The notes beneath the pieces were generated by a model. It did no database searches. It worked only from the letters and a program-made list of their open reading frames with translations, and was not told the DNA's origin. This document shows, one piece after another, positions 48,524 through 57,482 of a DNA stretch of 64,000 nucleotides. Origin of the DNA: Burkholderia paludis (GTDB lineage: Bacteria > Pseudomonadota > Gammaproteobacteria > Burkholderiales > Burkholderiaceae); contig NZ_JPGL01000046.1 of assembly GCF_000732615.1 (NCBI RefSeq), positions 1-64,000 of the forward strand, given 5' to 3'. The stretch's first letter is position 1; every line of letters begins with the position of its first letter. A program made the position numbers and the translations under genes.

Positions 48524-49270
48524 ATGTACAAACTCGTTCTCATCCGCCACGGCGAATCGACGTGGAACAAGGAAAACCGCTTCACCGGCTGGGTCGACGT
48601 CGACCTGACCGAGCAGGGCCGCAACGAGGCCTACCAGGCCGGCGAATTGCTCAAGGAGGCCGGCTACACGTTCGACATCGCGTACACGTCGGTGCTCAAG
48701 CGCGCGATCCGCACGCTGTGGCACGTGCAGGACCGGATGGATCTCATGTACCTGCCGGTCGTCCACTCGTGGCGCCTGAACGAGCGTCACTACGGTGCGC
48801 TGTCGGGCCTGAACAAGGCGGAAACGGCCGCGAAGTTCGGCGACGACCAGGTGCTCGTCTGGCGCCGCAGCTACGACACGCCGCCGCCCGCGCTCGAGCC
48901 GACCGACGAGCGCGCGCCGTTCAACGACCCGCGCTACGCAAAGGTGCCGCGCGAGCAGCTGCCGCTCACCGAGTGCCTGAAGGACACCGTCGCGCGCGTG
49001 CTGCCGCTGTGGAACGAGTCGATCGCCCCGGCGGTCCGCGCCGGCAAGCAGGTGCTGATCGCCGCGCACGGCAACTCGCTGCGCGCGCTGATCAAGTACC
49101 TCGACGGCATCTCCGACGACGCTATCGTCGGGCTGAACATCCCGAACGGCGTGCCGCTCGTGTATGAGCTCGACGAGAACCTGAAGCCGATCAAGCACTA
49201 TTACCTCGGCGACCAGGAAGCGATCGCGCAGGCGCAGGCCGCCGTCGCGAAACAGGGCAAGGCGGGCTGA
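48524..49270 (+). CDS. gpmA: 2,3-bisphosphoglycerate-dependent phosphoglycerate mutase
   Basis: 248-residue glycolytic mutase interconverting 3- and 2-phosphoglycerate. The phosphohistidine motif LIRHGEST (His at residue 8) opens the protein; [16 protein letters not shown] and [11 protein letters not shown] complete the active site. Start ATG at 48524; the upstream extension in frame is non-conserved. Confidence 0.97.
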   Translation: MYKLVLIRHGESTWNKENRFTGWVDVDLTEQGRNEAYQAGELLKEAGYTFDIAYTSVLKRAIRTLWHVQDRMDLMYLPVVHSWRLNERHYGALSGLNKAETAAKFGDDQVLVWRRSYDTPPPALEPTDERAPFNDPRYAKVPREQLPLTECLKDTVARVLPLWNESIAPAVRAGKQVLIAAHGNSLRALIKYLDGISDDAIVGLNIPNGVPLVYELDENLKPIKHYYLGDQEAIAQAQAAVAKQGKAG

Positions 49271-49487
49271 CGCCGCCAGGGCCGGGCGGGCCGCGCGAAC
49301 CTTCGCGGCCCCGCCACTGTCGAATCCGCTTTCGAACCCGCTGCGTGTCCGGCGGTGCCCCGCCCCGCCGGCTCCGGGCCCCGTTCGACGCTTTTCGCGC
49401 CGTTCCACTGAGTCATCGGACGAACAGTTATACTTGTCCGCTACATCCCCGCTACCGCCACGCGCTTCCCGACCGCACCAGATCTCT

Positions 49488-51035
49488 ATGCGAATGAAAT
49501 TGAAGAACATCGGCCTGATTGCCGCGGGCCTCGCCACGGGCGTATTCGCCACGCTGCAGGTTTCCGCGTCGGCCGAGCAGACCGCCACCGCGCCGCTCCC
49601 CCTCGACCAGCTCCGCCTGTTCGCGGAAGTGTTCGGCCAGATCAAGCGCGAGTACGTCGAACCGGTCGACGACAAGAAGCTGCTGACGGCCGCGATCAAG
49701 GGCATGGTGTCGAGCCTCGACCCGCACTCGTCGTTCCTCGACAAGACCGACTATGACGAGCTGCAGGAACAGACGAAGGGCCGCTTCGCGGGTCTCGGCA
49801 TCGAGATCTCGCAGGAAGACGGCCTCGTCAAGGTGATCTCGCCGATCGAAGATACCCCCGCGTTCCGCGCCGGCATCCGGCCGGGCGACCTGATCACGCG
49901 CATCAACGACAAGCCGGTGCGCGGCATGACGCTCGACAAGGCCGTGAAGCAGATGCGCGGCGAGCCGGGCACCAAGGTCACGCTGACGATCTTCCGCAAG
50001 AGCGACGACCGCACGTTCCCGGTCACCGTCACGCGCGCGATCATCAAGGTCCAGAGCGTGAAGATGAAGATCCTCGATCCGGGCTATGCGTACATCCGGA
50101 TCACGAGCTTCCAGGAGCGCACGACGCCCGATCTCGCGCAGAAGCTGCAGGACATCGCGCGCCAGCAGCCGAACCTGAAGGGCCTGGTCCTCGACCTGCG
50201 CAACAACGGCGGCGGCCTGCTGCAGAGCGCAGTCGGCGTGGCCGGCGCGTTCCTGCCGCCCGACTCCGTCGTGGTGTCGACCAACGGCCAGATCGCCGAT
50301 TCGAAGCAGGTCTACCGCGATACGTACGACAATTACCGCCTGCCGTCCTTCGACGGCGATCCGCTGAAGAACCTGCCGCCGGTCTTCAAGACGGTGCCGA
50401 TGATCGTGCTGACGAACGCCTATTCGGCGTCCGCGTCGGAAATCGTCGCCGGCGCGCTGCAGGATTCGAAGCGCGCGCAGATCATGGGCAAGACGACGTT
50501 CGGCAAGGGTTCGGTGCAGACGGTCCGCCCGATGACGGCCGACACCGCGCTGCGCCTGACCACCGCGTACTACTACACGCCGAGCGGCCGTTCGATCCAG
50601 AACAAGGGCATCACGCCGGACGTGCCGGTCGATCAGTACGCGGACGGCGATCCGGACGACGTGCTCGTGACGCGCGAGGTCGACTACTCGAACCACCTCG
50701 CGAACACGCAGGATCCGAACGAGAAGAAGGAACAGGAAGATCGCGAGCAGCGCCGGATGGATCAGCTGCGCATTCTCGAAGAGCAGAACGACAAGAAGAC
50801 GCCGGAGCAGCGCCAGAAGGATCGCGATCGCAAGCCGATCGAGTTCGGCAGCGCCGACGACTTCATGATGCAGCAGGCGCTCAACAAGCTCGAAGGCAAA
50901 CCGGTGCAGGAATCGAAGTCGCTGCTCGCCGAGAGCGCGACGAAGAGCCCGGCCAAGGCTGCCGCGGTGCCGAAGGCGTCGGGCGCCGGCGCGAAGCCGG
51001 CGGCCGCACCGAAGCCCGCGTCGGCACCGCAGTAA
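49488..51035 (+). CDS. ctpA: C-terminal processing peptidase (S41)
   Basis: 515-residue periplasmic serine protease of the CtpA/Prc family. Signal peptide (first 28 residues), peptidase N-terminal helices, PDZ domain (about 85-170, FAGLGIEISQEDGLVKVISPIEDTPA) and S41 catalytic domain with the Ser-Lys dyad in NAYSASASEIVAGAL and TFGKGSVQT. The charged, Gln/Glu/Lys-rich stretch at about 405-440 and an Ala/Lys/Pro-rich C-terminal tail (about 470-515) extend beyond the protease core. A -10 like TATACT is at 49429-49434. A strong terminator follows. Confidence 0.95.
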   Translation: MRMKLKNIGLIAAGLATGVFATLQVSASAEQTATAPLPLDQLRLFAEVFGQIKREYVEPVDDKKLLTAAIKGMVSSLDPHSSFLDKTDYDELQEQTKGRFAGLGIEISQEDGLVKVISPIEDTPAFRAGIRPGDLITRINDKPVRGMTLDKAVKQMRGEPGTKVTLTIFRKSDDRTFPVTVTRAIIKVQSVKMKILDPGYAYIRITSFQERTTPDLAQKLQDIARQQPNLKGLVLDLRNNGGGLLQSAVGVAGAFLPPDSVVVSTNGQIADSKQVYRDTYDNYRLPSFDGDPLKNLPPVFKTVPMIVLTNAYSASASEIVAGALQDSKRAQIMGKTTFGKGSVQTVRPMTADTALRLTTAYYYTPSGRSIQNKGITPDVPVDQYADGDPDDVLVTREVDYSNHLANTQDPNEKKEQEDREQRRMDQLRILEEQNDKKTPEQRQKDRDRKPIEFGSADDFMMQQALNKLEGKPVQESKSLLAESATKSPAKAAAVPKASGAGAKPAAAPKPASAPQ

Positions 51036-51052
51036 GCGCCGGCCGGCATCCG

Positions 51053-51089
51053 ACGGGCCATCGCGGGAAGACCGCGATGGCCCGTTTTT
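51053..51089 (+). terminator. Intrinsic terminator of ctpA
   Basis: Perfect 14-bp stem ACGGGCCATCGCGG (51053-51066) with 51072-51085, 5-base loop and five Ts. Confidence 0.95.
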
Positions 51090-51140
51090 CATGCGCGCCT
51101 AAAATAACGACACGTCCGCCCGCCTCGCCCACGACTCCCC

Positions 51141-51893
51141 ATGAACGACGATCAACTCCTTCGCTACTCCCGTCACATCCTCGTCGAGGAAATCGGCATC
51201 GAGGCGCAGCAACGCTTTCTCGACGCGAATGCGATCGTCGTCGGCGCGGGCGGCCTCGGCTCGCCCGCCGCGATGTACCTCGCGGCATCGGGCGTCGGCG
51301 CGATCACGCTCGTCGACGCCGATACGGTCGACCTCACGAACCTGCAGCGGCAGATCCTGCATGCGACCGCATCGGTCGGCCGCAGCAAGGTCGAATCGGG
51401 GCGCGACGCGCTCGCGCAGCTGAACCCGGAAGTGAAGGTGGACGCGGTCGCGCAACGCGTCGACGATGCATGGCTCGACGCGCACGTGCCGCGCGCAACC
51501 GTCGTGCTCGACTGCACCGACAACTTCGCGACGCGCCACGCGATCAACCGCGCATGCGTCGCGCACGGCGTGCCGCTCGTGTCGGGCGCCGCGCTGCGTT
51601 TCGACGGCCAGATCAGCACGTTCGATTTCCGCGATCCGGCCGCGCCCTGCTACGCCTGCGTATTCCCGGAGGACCAGCCGTTCGAGGAAGTCGCGTGCGC
51701 GACGATGGGCGTGTTCGCGCCGACGGTCGGGATCATCGGCACGATGCAGGCGGCCGAAGCGCTGCGCGTGATCGGCGGGATCGGCAAGACGCTCAGCGGG
51801 CGGCTGATGATGCTCGATTCGCTGCGGATGGAATGGACGACGATGAAGATCGCGCGCCAGGCCGACTGCCCCGTGTGCGGGGGCCGGCACTGA
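51141..51893 (+). CDS. HesA/MoeB/ThiF family E1-like adenylyltransferase
   Basis: 250-residue enzyme that adenylates the C-terminal glycine of a ubiquitin-like sulfur carrier (MoaD or ThiS). N-terminal YSRHILVEEIGIEAQQ, the nucleotide loop VVGAGGLGSPAAMYLAASGV, DTVDLTNLQRQILH and DCTDNFATRHAINRAC are all family hallmarks. Zinc cysteines are in CYAC and CPVC. Whether the partner is MoaD or ThiS cannot be told, as no carrier gene is adjacent. Monocistronic, convergent with ptsI. Confidence 0.9.
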   Translation: MNDDQLLRYSRHILVEEIGIEAQQRFLDANAIVVGAGGLGSPAAMYLAASGVGAITLVDADTVDLTNLQRQILHATASVGRSKVESGRDALAQLNPEVKVDAVAQRVDDAWLDAHVPRATVVLDCTDNFATRHAINRACVAHGVPLVSGAALRFDGQISTFDFRDPAAPCYACVFPEDQPFEEVACATMGVFAPTVGIIGTMQAAEALRVIGGIGKTLSGRLMMLDSLRMEWTTMKIARQADCPVCGGRH

Positions 51894-51951
51894 CGCGCGG
51901 GCGGCGGCCCGCGCCGGACGGCGCAGGCGCGACGGGCCCCAGTGACGCCGC

Positions 51952-53724
51952 CTAGGCGGCGGCGTCCGCGCGCGGCTCGGCGACCGACAGGCGCTTCAGC
52001 GCCGCCTGCACTTCCTCCGGCTCGAACGCGGCCAGCACGTCGGCCGTCGGCTTCTCGAGCGCCTTCAGGTGTGCGCGCAGGATCTCCTGCTTCACGACGA
52101 GCAGCTGGCTCGGGTGCATCGAGAACTCGGTGAGCCCCATCCCGAGCAGCAGGCGCGTGAGCGCCGGATCGCCGGCCATCTCCCCGCACACCGACACGGA
52201 TACGCCCGCGCGCTTCGCTTCGCGCAGCGTGTAGGCGATCAGGTGCAGCACGGCCGGATGCAGCGGGTCGTACAGGTGCGCGACCGCGTTGTCCGCGCGG
52301 TCGATCGCGAGCGTGTACTGGATCAGGTCGTTCGTGCCGATCGACAGGAAGTCGAAGCGCTTCAGGAACAGCGGCAGCGCGATCGCCGCGGCCGGAATCT
52401 CGATCATCGCGCCGATGCGCACGTTCGGGTCGTACGCGAGCCCCGCGTCGTCGAGCTGGCGCTTCGCCTCGCGGATCAGGTCGAGCGTCTGGTCGATCTC
52501 CTGCGCGTGCGCGAGCATCGGGATCAGGATCTTCACCTGGCCGAACGCGGACGCGCGCAGGATCGCGCGCAACTGCGTGAGGAACATCTGCGGCTCGGAC
52601 AGGCTCCAGCGAATCGCGCGCAGGCCGAGCGCGGGATTCGGCGCCGTCTCGTAGCCCTCGTCGAGCGCTTCGAGCGGCTTGTCGGCGCCGACGTCGATCG
52701 TGCGGATCGTCACCGGCATGCCCTTCATCCACTCGACGGCGCGCTTGTACGCGGCGAACTGCTCCTCTTCCTCCGGCATCGCCTTCTGATGCATGAACAG
52801 GAACTCGGAACGGAACAGCCCGACGCCGACCGCGCCGGCCTCGACGGCCGCCTTCGCATCGTCGGGCAGCTCGATGTTCGCGTACAGCTCGATCTTGGTG
52901 CCGCACAACGTTTGCGTCGGCGAGAACTTCAAACGCTGCAGCTTGCGTTGCTCCAGCAGCTTCTCGGACTGCCGGTACGAATATTCCTCGAGAACGATCG
53001 GCGCCGGATCGACGATCACGATGCCCTGGTCGCCGTCGACGATGATCAGGTCGTCCTGGCGGATCAGCGCGCTTGCGTGCTGGACGCCGACCGCGGCCGG
53101 AATGCCGAGGCTGCGCGCGACGATCGCCGTGTGCGACGTGCGGCCGCCGAGATCGGTGACGAACGCCTGGAACGACTGGGTCTTGAACTGCATCATGTCG
53201 GCCGGCGCGATGTCGTGCGCGACGACGATCATTTCGTTCGTGCCGTTCGCGGCCGCGCGGTCGAGCGCCTGCGACGCCGACGGCGCGCCGGCGAGCGCCT
53301 TCAGCACGCGCTCGACCACCTGCTCGATGTCGGCCTTGCGCTCGCGCAGGTATTCGTCCTCGATGTCGTCGAAGTGACGCGTGAGCAGCTCGAGCTGCTC
53401 GGTGAGCGCCCACTCGACGTTGTAGCGGCGCGTACGGATCAGGTCGATGGTTTCCTGCACGAGCATCGCGTCGCTCAGGATCATCGCGTGCACGTCGATG
53501 AATGCGCCGACCTCGGTCGGGGTGTCGTCGGTCAGGTCGGCGCGCAGCGCCTCGAGTTCCCGATGCACGACGTCGAGCGCCGTGCGGAACCGCTCGACCT
53601 CGGCATCGATCTGGTTGGCCTCGACAAGGTAATGGGCGACGTCGAGCGCCGCCGGCGCGATCAGATACGCTCGACCGATCGCGATACCTCGTGAGACGGG
53701 AATGCCAAGCAGCGTGAAGGACAC
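51952..53724 (-). CDS. ptsI: PEP-protein phosphotransferase (Enzyme I)
   Basis: First protein of the PTS phosphorelay, 590 residues. The phospho-His198 is in GGRTSHTAIVARSLGIPAAVG; the PEP-binding region includes NDLIQYTLAIDR and the catalytic cysteine in VCGEMAGDP. Start is GTG at 53724 with an excellent GAGGAGGTG upstream. It follows ptsH (HPr) and EIIA(Man) on the same strand, with no sugar permease nearby, so it is probably a general or regulatory EI. The window's second EI domain is in NagF. Confidence 0.95.
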   Translation of the reverse strand: MSFTLLGIPVSRGIAIGRAYLIAPAALDVAHYLVEANQIDAEVERFRTALDVVHRELEALRADLTDDTPTEVGAFIDVHAMILSDAMLVQETIDLIRTRRYNVEWALTEQLELLTRHFDDIEDEYLRERKADIEQVVERVLKALAGAPSASQALDRAAANGTNEMIVVAHDIAPADMMQFKTQSFQAFVTDLGGRTSHTAIVARSLGIPAAVGVQHASALIRQDDLIIVDGDQGIVIVDPAPIVLEEYSYRQSEKLLEQRKLQRLKFSPTQTLCGTKIELYANIELPDDAKAAVEAGAVGVGLFRSEFLFMHQKAMPEEEEQFAAYKRAVEWMKGMPVTIRTIDVGADKPLEALDEGYETAPNPALGLRAIRWSLSEPQMFLTQLRAILRASAFGQVKILIPMLAHAQEIDQTLDLIREAKRQLDDAGLAYDPNVRIGAMIEIPAAAIALPLFLKRFDFLSIGTNDLIQYTLAIDRADNAVAHLYDPLHPAVLHLIAYTLREAKRAGVSVSVCGEMAGDPALTRLLLGMGLTEFSMHPSQLLVVKQEILRAHLKALEKPTADVLAAFEPEEVQAALKRLSVAEPRADAAA

Positions 53725-53925
53725 GCGCACCTCCTCTGTACAAGTAAAGCCGCGGCACACTGCTGCGATGCGCTTATGACCCCGGTTAGCGATTATAAAT
53801 TCCGCGACTCCCTGCTGACTGCATGCACCGCAGCATTGCGCATTCCGCATCAATGCTGCCGGCGAAAAAAATGCCGCGAAATTCGCGGCATTCCGACTGG
53901 AATCGGCAACGATCCCACCCGGGGA

Positions 53926-54195
53926 TCACTGGCCTTCGCCGAACTTGTCCGCGATCAGTTTCAGCAGCGCGTCCATCGCTTCCCGCTCGTCGGACCCTTC
54001 GGTCTCGATCGTCACGGTACTGCCGATGCCCGCCGCCAGCATCATGACCCCCATGATGCTCTTCGCATTGATCTTGCGCCCGTTGCGCGTCATCCAGACT
54101 TCCGACTGGAAGTTGCCGGCCAGTTGCGTAAGCTTGGCCGATGCGCGCGCATGGAGCCCCAGTTTATTGACGATGGTGGTTTCTTGTTGAAGCAT
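53926..54195 (-). CDS. ptsH: Phosphocarrier protein HPr
   Basis: 89-residue PTS carrier. His15 in GLHARAS is the phosphorylation site, and a serine at position 46 (AKSIMGV) lies at the regulatory-serine position of HPr kinase-containing bacteria. It sits between EIIA(Man) and ptsI, 200 bases from the latter. Confidence 0.96.
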   Translation of the reverse strand: MLQQETTIVNKLGLHARASAKLTQLAGNFQSEVWMTRNGRKINAKSIMGVMMLAAGIGSTVTIETEGSDEREAMDALLKLIADKFGEGQ

Positions 54196-54268
54196 GATTC
54201 TCGGTCGGGTCGGTCGGGACCGCCGGCGGCGCGCGTCGGCGGGTCGGTCTAAAACGAAATAACGGGTA

Positions 54269-54739
54269 TCAGTGCGATTCGGTGCGCGCTTGCGGTTCGG
54301 GCGGAATCGGCGCGCACTGGCCGCAGCCGGTTTCGGTCGGTGGCGGCGGCGTGCCGGCCGCGACTTCGTGCACGCCCTTCGCCCCGCCGGACAGCGCCTT
54401 GTCGACCAGCTTGTCGAGCGGCACGGTGCGATAGCAGACGGCCCGCACGAGCATCGGCAGGTTGACGCCGGCCAGCACGCGCACGTTGTCGATCTTCGCC
54501 AGCTGGCCCGCGATGTTCGCGGGCGTCGCGCCGTACATGTCGGTCAGCACGACCACGCCGTTCTCTTCCTTGAGCCGCGCGAGTTCCGCGTGCGCGAACG
54601 CCATGACCTGGGTCGGGTCGCTGTCGGCCATTACGTCGATGCAGCCGATGCGGGCGGGCACGCCGCCATAGATGTGCGCGATGCAGTCCCGCAGCGCGGT
54701 GGCGAGCGGAGCGTGCGCGATGATCAGGATCCCGGCCAT
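54269..54739 (-). CDS. PTS EIIA component, mannose/fructose type
   Basis: 156-residue EIIA(Man)-family protein with the phospho-histidine at His9 (ILIIAHAPLA) and VVVLTDMYGATPANI. No EIIB, EIIC or EIID gene accompanies it, so it should act as a regulatory phosphate acceptor, as proposed for similar betaproteobacterial PTS. The proline-rich C-terminal tail (about 126-156) carries a Cys-Gly-Gln-Cys pair (139-142) outside the usual domain. Confidence 0.9.
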   Translation of the reverse strand: MAGILIIAHAPLATALRDCIAHIYGGVPARIGCIDVMADSDPTQVMAFAHAELARLKEENGVVVLTDMYGATPANIAGQLAKIDNVRVLAGVNLPMLVRAVCYRTVPLDKLVDKALSGGAKGVHEVAAGTPPPPTETGCGQCAPIPPEPQARTESH

Positions 54740-54970
54740 GTCAGATCGCTCCCGTCCGCCCCTGGCGGACCGACACCCCGCGGCGGGGCAACGAGCGTAG
54801 CGAGTGTGGGAGACGTTTCATGTTCAGCCTTGCGACAGTTTCGGGCCCGACCGCCGGGCCTTCGGTGCGCCGATCACGGCACCTGGCAGCGGGCATTGTA
54901 GCAGGCCGGTCGAGCTGCTCCGGCGACGGGGGACCTGCGCGGCCGCCGCCGGGGTTGCGCGGGAAACGGC

Positions 54971-55927
54971 CTAGGCGGCCGCACGCTCCAGCGCGTCGAT
55001 GAACATCGCGGCGACGTCGAAGCCCGTCTGCTCCATGATCTCGCGGAAACACGTCGGGCTCGTCACGTTCACCTCGGTCAGCCAGTCGCCGATCGCATCG
55101 AGGCCGACCAGCAGCAGCCCGCGCGCCGCGAGCACGGGGCCGAGCGTCCGGGCGATCTCGCGATCGCGCTCGGTCAGCGGCTGCGCGACGCCGAGGCCGC
55201 CCGCCGCGAGATTGCCGCGCACCTCGCTGCCCTGCGGAATCCGCGCGAGCGAATACGGCACCGGCTCACCGGCAATCAACAGGATGCGCTTGTCGCCCGA
55301 CTTGATCTCCGGAATGAACTTCTGGATCATCAGCGAACGCGTGCCGTCGTGGCCGAGCATCTCGATGATCGCGCCGAGGTTCATCCCGTCGGCCTTCACG
55401 CGGAACACGCCCATCCCGCCCATGCCGTCGAGCGGCTTCACGATCACGTCGCCGTGCTCGGCGTGGAACGCGCGCAGGCGCGTCGCATCGCGCGTGACGA
55501 GGGTCGGCGCGACGAATTGCGGGAATTCCCCGATCGCCAGCTTTTCCGAATGATCGCGGATCGACTGCGGCTTGTTGAACACGCGCGCGCCCGCACGCTC
55601 GGCCAGCTCGAGCATCCACGTGGCCGTCACGTATTCCATGTCGAACGGCGGATCCTTGCGCATCAGCACCGCGCCGAACGACGTCAGCGCACGGGATTCG
55701 TGCGCGGCCGCCTCGTACCACGGATGGCGGTGCAGGTCGGCCGTGTCGCCCACGATCGTCACGCGCTGCACGTCGGCCTCGACGCCCGAACCCGTCCACG
55801 CGAGCTGGTGCGGCTGGCACGCATAGACCGCGTGGCCGCGCCGCGCGGCCTCGGCCATCATCGCGTAGGTCGAATCCTTGTAGATCTTGAAGCGCTCGAG
55901 CGGGTCGGCGATAAAGAGAATGTCCAT
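54971..55927 (-). CDS. gshB: Glutathione synthetase
   Basis: 318-residue ATP-grasp enzyme joining glycine to gamma-glutamylcysteine. N-terminal MDILFIADPLERFKIYKDSTYAMM and the ATP-binding KPLDGMGGMGVFRV are family signatures. It follows gshA by 26 bases, so glutathione synthesis is an operon; the EIIA(Man) gene begins about 230 bases beyond its end. Confidence 0.97.
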   Translation of the reverse strand: MDILFIADPLERFKIYKDSTYAMMAEAARRGHAVYACQPHQLAWTGSGVEADVQRVTIVGDTADLHRHPWYEAAAHESRALTSFGAVLMRKDPPFDMEYVTATWMLELAERAGARVFNKPQSIRDHSEKLAIGEFPQFVAPTLVTRDATRLRAFHAEHGDVIVKPLDGMGGMGVFRVKADGMNLGAIIEMLGHDGTRSLMIQKFIPEIKSGDKRILLIAGEPVPYSLARIPQGSEVRGNLAAGGLGVAQPLTERDREIARTLGPVLAARGLLLVGLDAIGDWLTEVNVTSPTCFREIMEQTGFDVAAMFIDALERAAA

Positions 55928-55953
55928 GAGGTCCTGTACGTAGCGAAGGTGCG

Positions 55954-57243
55954 TTACACCTGGATGGCTTCGGGATCGGTCTTTTCCAGTTCGATCGACG
56001 ACGCGATCAGCGACAGCCGCGCGACGACACCGTACATGTAGAACCGGTTCGGCGGTGCGGCGCCCGGCTTCGCGCCGGCATCCGGCAGCGCGGTGTGCTC
56101 GAAGCCGAGCGGCACGTAGTGCATGCCGGGCGCGTTCAGGTTCTGGTCGCGCTCGCGGCCGCCGTGCGTGCGGTAGAAACCGCCGACCACGTAGCGGTCG
56201 ATCATGTACACGACGGGCTCCGCGACCTCGTCGCCGACGCGCTCGAACGTGTACACGCCTTCCTGCACGATCACGTCGCGCACCGCGAGGCCGGCCTTCG
56301 ACTCGGCCATCTGCGCGCGCTCGGCCTTCGACAGGCGGCCGATCTCGGCCGCATCGTGCACGGTCATCACGCCGCGCCCGGCCGTGCCCGCGTCGGCCTT
56401 CACGACGACGTACGGCTTCTCGCTGATCCCGTATTCGCGGTACTTGCGCGCGATTTTCTTCAGCACGCCGTCGATCGCGTCGGCGAGCGCCTGCTCGCCT
56501 TCATGCGCCTGCCAGTCGACGCCTTCCACGTGCGCGAAATACGGATTCACCATCCACGGATCGACGCCGACCATCTTCGCGAACTTCTTCGCGACGTCGT
56601 CGTAGCAGGAGAAGTGCGTCGACTTGCGGCGCACGGCCCACCCCGCATGCAGCGGCGGCAGCAGGTACTGCTCGTGCAGGTTTTCCAGCACGGCCGGAAT
56701 GCCGGCCGACAGGTCGTTGTTCAGCAGGATCGAGCACGGATCGAAATTCTTCAGGCCGAGGCGGCGCTGCGAACGCTCGAGCGGCTCGAGCACGATCTTC
56801 TGGCCGTCGGCCAGCGTGATCGGCGTCATGTCGGTGATGCTCGGGTCGAGCGAGCCGAAGCGCACGTTCAGGCCGGCCTGGCGCATGATCGTCGCGAGCC
56901 GCGCGACGTTTTCGAGGTAGAACGCGTTGCGGGTCGGCAGCTCGGGAATCACGAGCAGGTTCTTCGCGTCCGGGCAGATCTTCTCGATCGCGGCCATCGC
57001 GGCCTGCACGGCCAGCGGCAGCACTTCGGACGGCAGATTGTTGAACGCGCCGGGAAACAGGTTCGCGTCGACGGGCGCCAGCTTGAAGCCGGCGTTGCGC
57101 AGGTCAACCGAACAATAGAACGGCGGCGTATGTTCCTGCCATTCGAGCCTGAACCAGCGTTCGATCGCAGGCGTCGCGTCGAGGATCTTCTGCTCGAGTT
57201 CGAGCAGCGGACCGTTCAACGCGGTAACGAGGTGGGGAACCAT
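55954..57243 (-). CDS. gshA: Glutamate-cysteine ligase (proteobacterial type)
   Basis: 429-residue ligase of the betaproteobacterial class that is unrelated in length and sequence to E. coli GshA (518 residues). Recognisable segments: FYCSVDLRNAGFKLAPVDANLFPGAFNNL, VVKADAGTAGRGVMTVHDA and MIDRYVVGGFYRTHGGRERDQNLNAPG. First gene of the gsh-pts run. Confidence 0.93.
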   Translation of the reverse strand: MVPHLVTALNGPLLELEQKILDATPAIERWFRLEWQEHTPPFYCSVDLRNAGFKLAPVDANLFPGAFNNLPSEVLPLAVQAAMAAIEKICPDAKNLLVIPELPTRNAFYLENVARLATIMRQAGLNVRFGSLDPSITDMTPITLADGQKIVLEPLERSQRRLGLKNFDPCSILLNNDLSAGIPAVLENLHEQYLLPPLHAGWAVRRKSTHFSCYDDVAKKFAKMVGVDPWMVNPYFAHVEGVDWQAHEGEQALADAIDGVLKKIARKYREYGISEKPYVVVKADAGTAGRGVMTVHDAAEIGRLSKAERAQMAESKAGLAVRDVIVQEGVYTFERVGDEVAEPVVYMIDRYVVGGFYRTHGGRERDQNLNAPGMHYVPLGFEHTALPDAGAKPGAAPPNRFYMYGVVARLSLIASSIELEKTDPEAIQV

Positions 57244-57394
57244 GAATCACTCGCGAGCGGGAGAATGAAGATTGTAGAGCAATTGCCCCGCCCATTTGGG
57301 GATTGTTCCCGGCTTCGCAAGGGTTTGCGGGAAGTTTTCGGCTATTGACCCGATAGCGCGAAGGGTCATGCGCCGCGCCGGCCGACGGCGGAAG

Positions 57395-57419
57395 AAAAAA
57401 AACCCGCCGGGTGGGCGGG
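57395..57419 (-). terminator. Intrinsic terminator of glnK-amtB
   Basis: On the minus strand a CCCGCC...GGCGGG stem (57403-57408 with 57414-57419) is followed by eight Ts (A-run 57395-57402). Confidence 0.9.
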
Positions 57420-57482
57420 CCGAAGTCGCTGCGCTCATTCGTCGCGGGCGCCGTCGTTGCGGCGGCCCGCCATGCATCCTCT

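Noticed and set aside
51942-51966. GC-rich palindrome around the ptsI stop as a terminator
   Set aside because: No T-run on either strand; probably just the GC-rich stop region.
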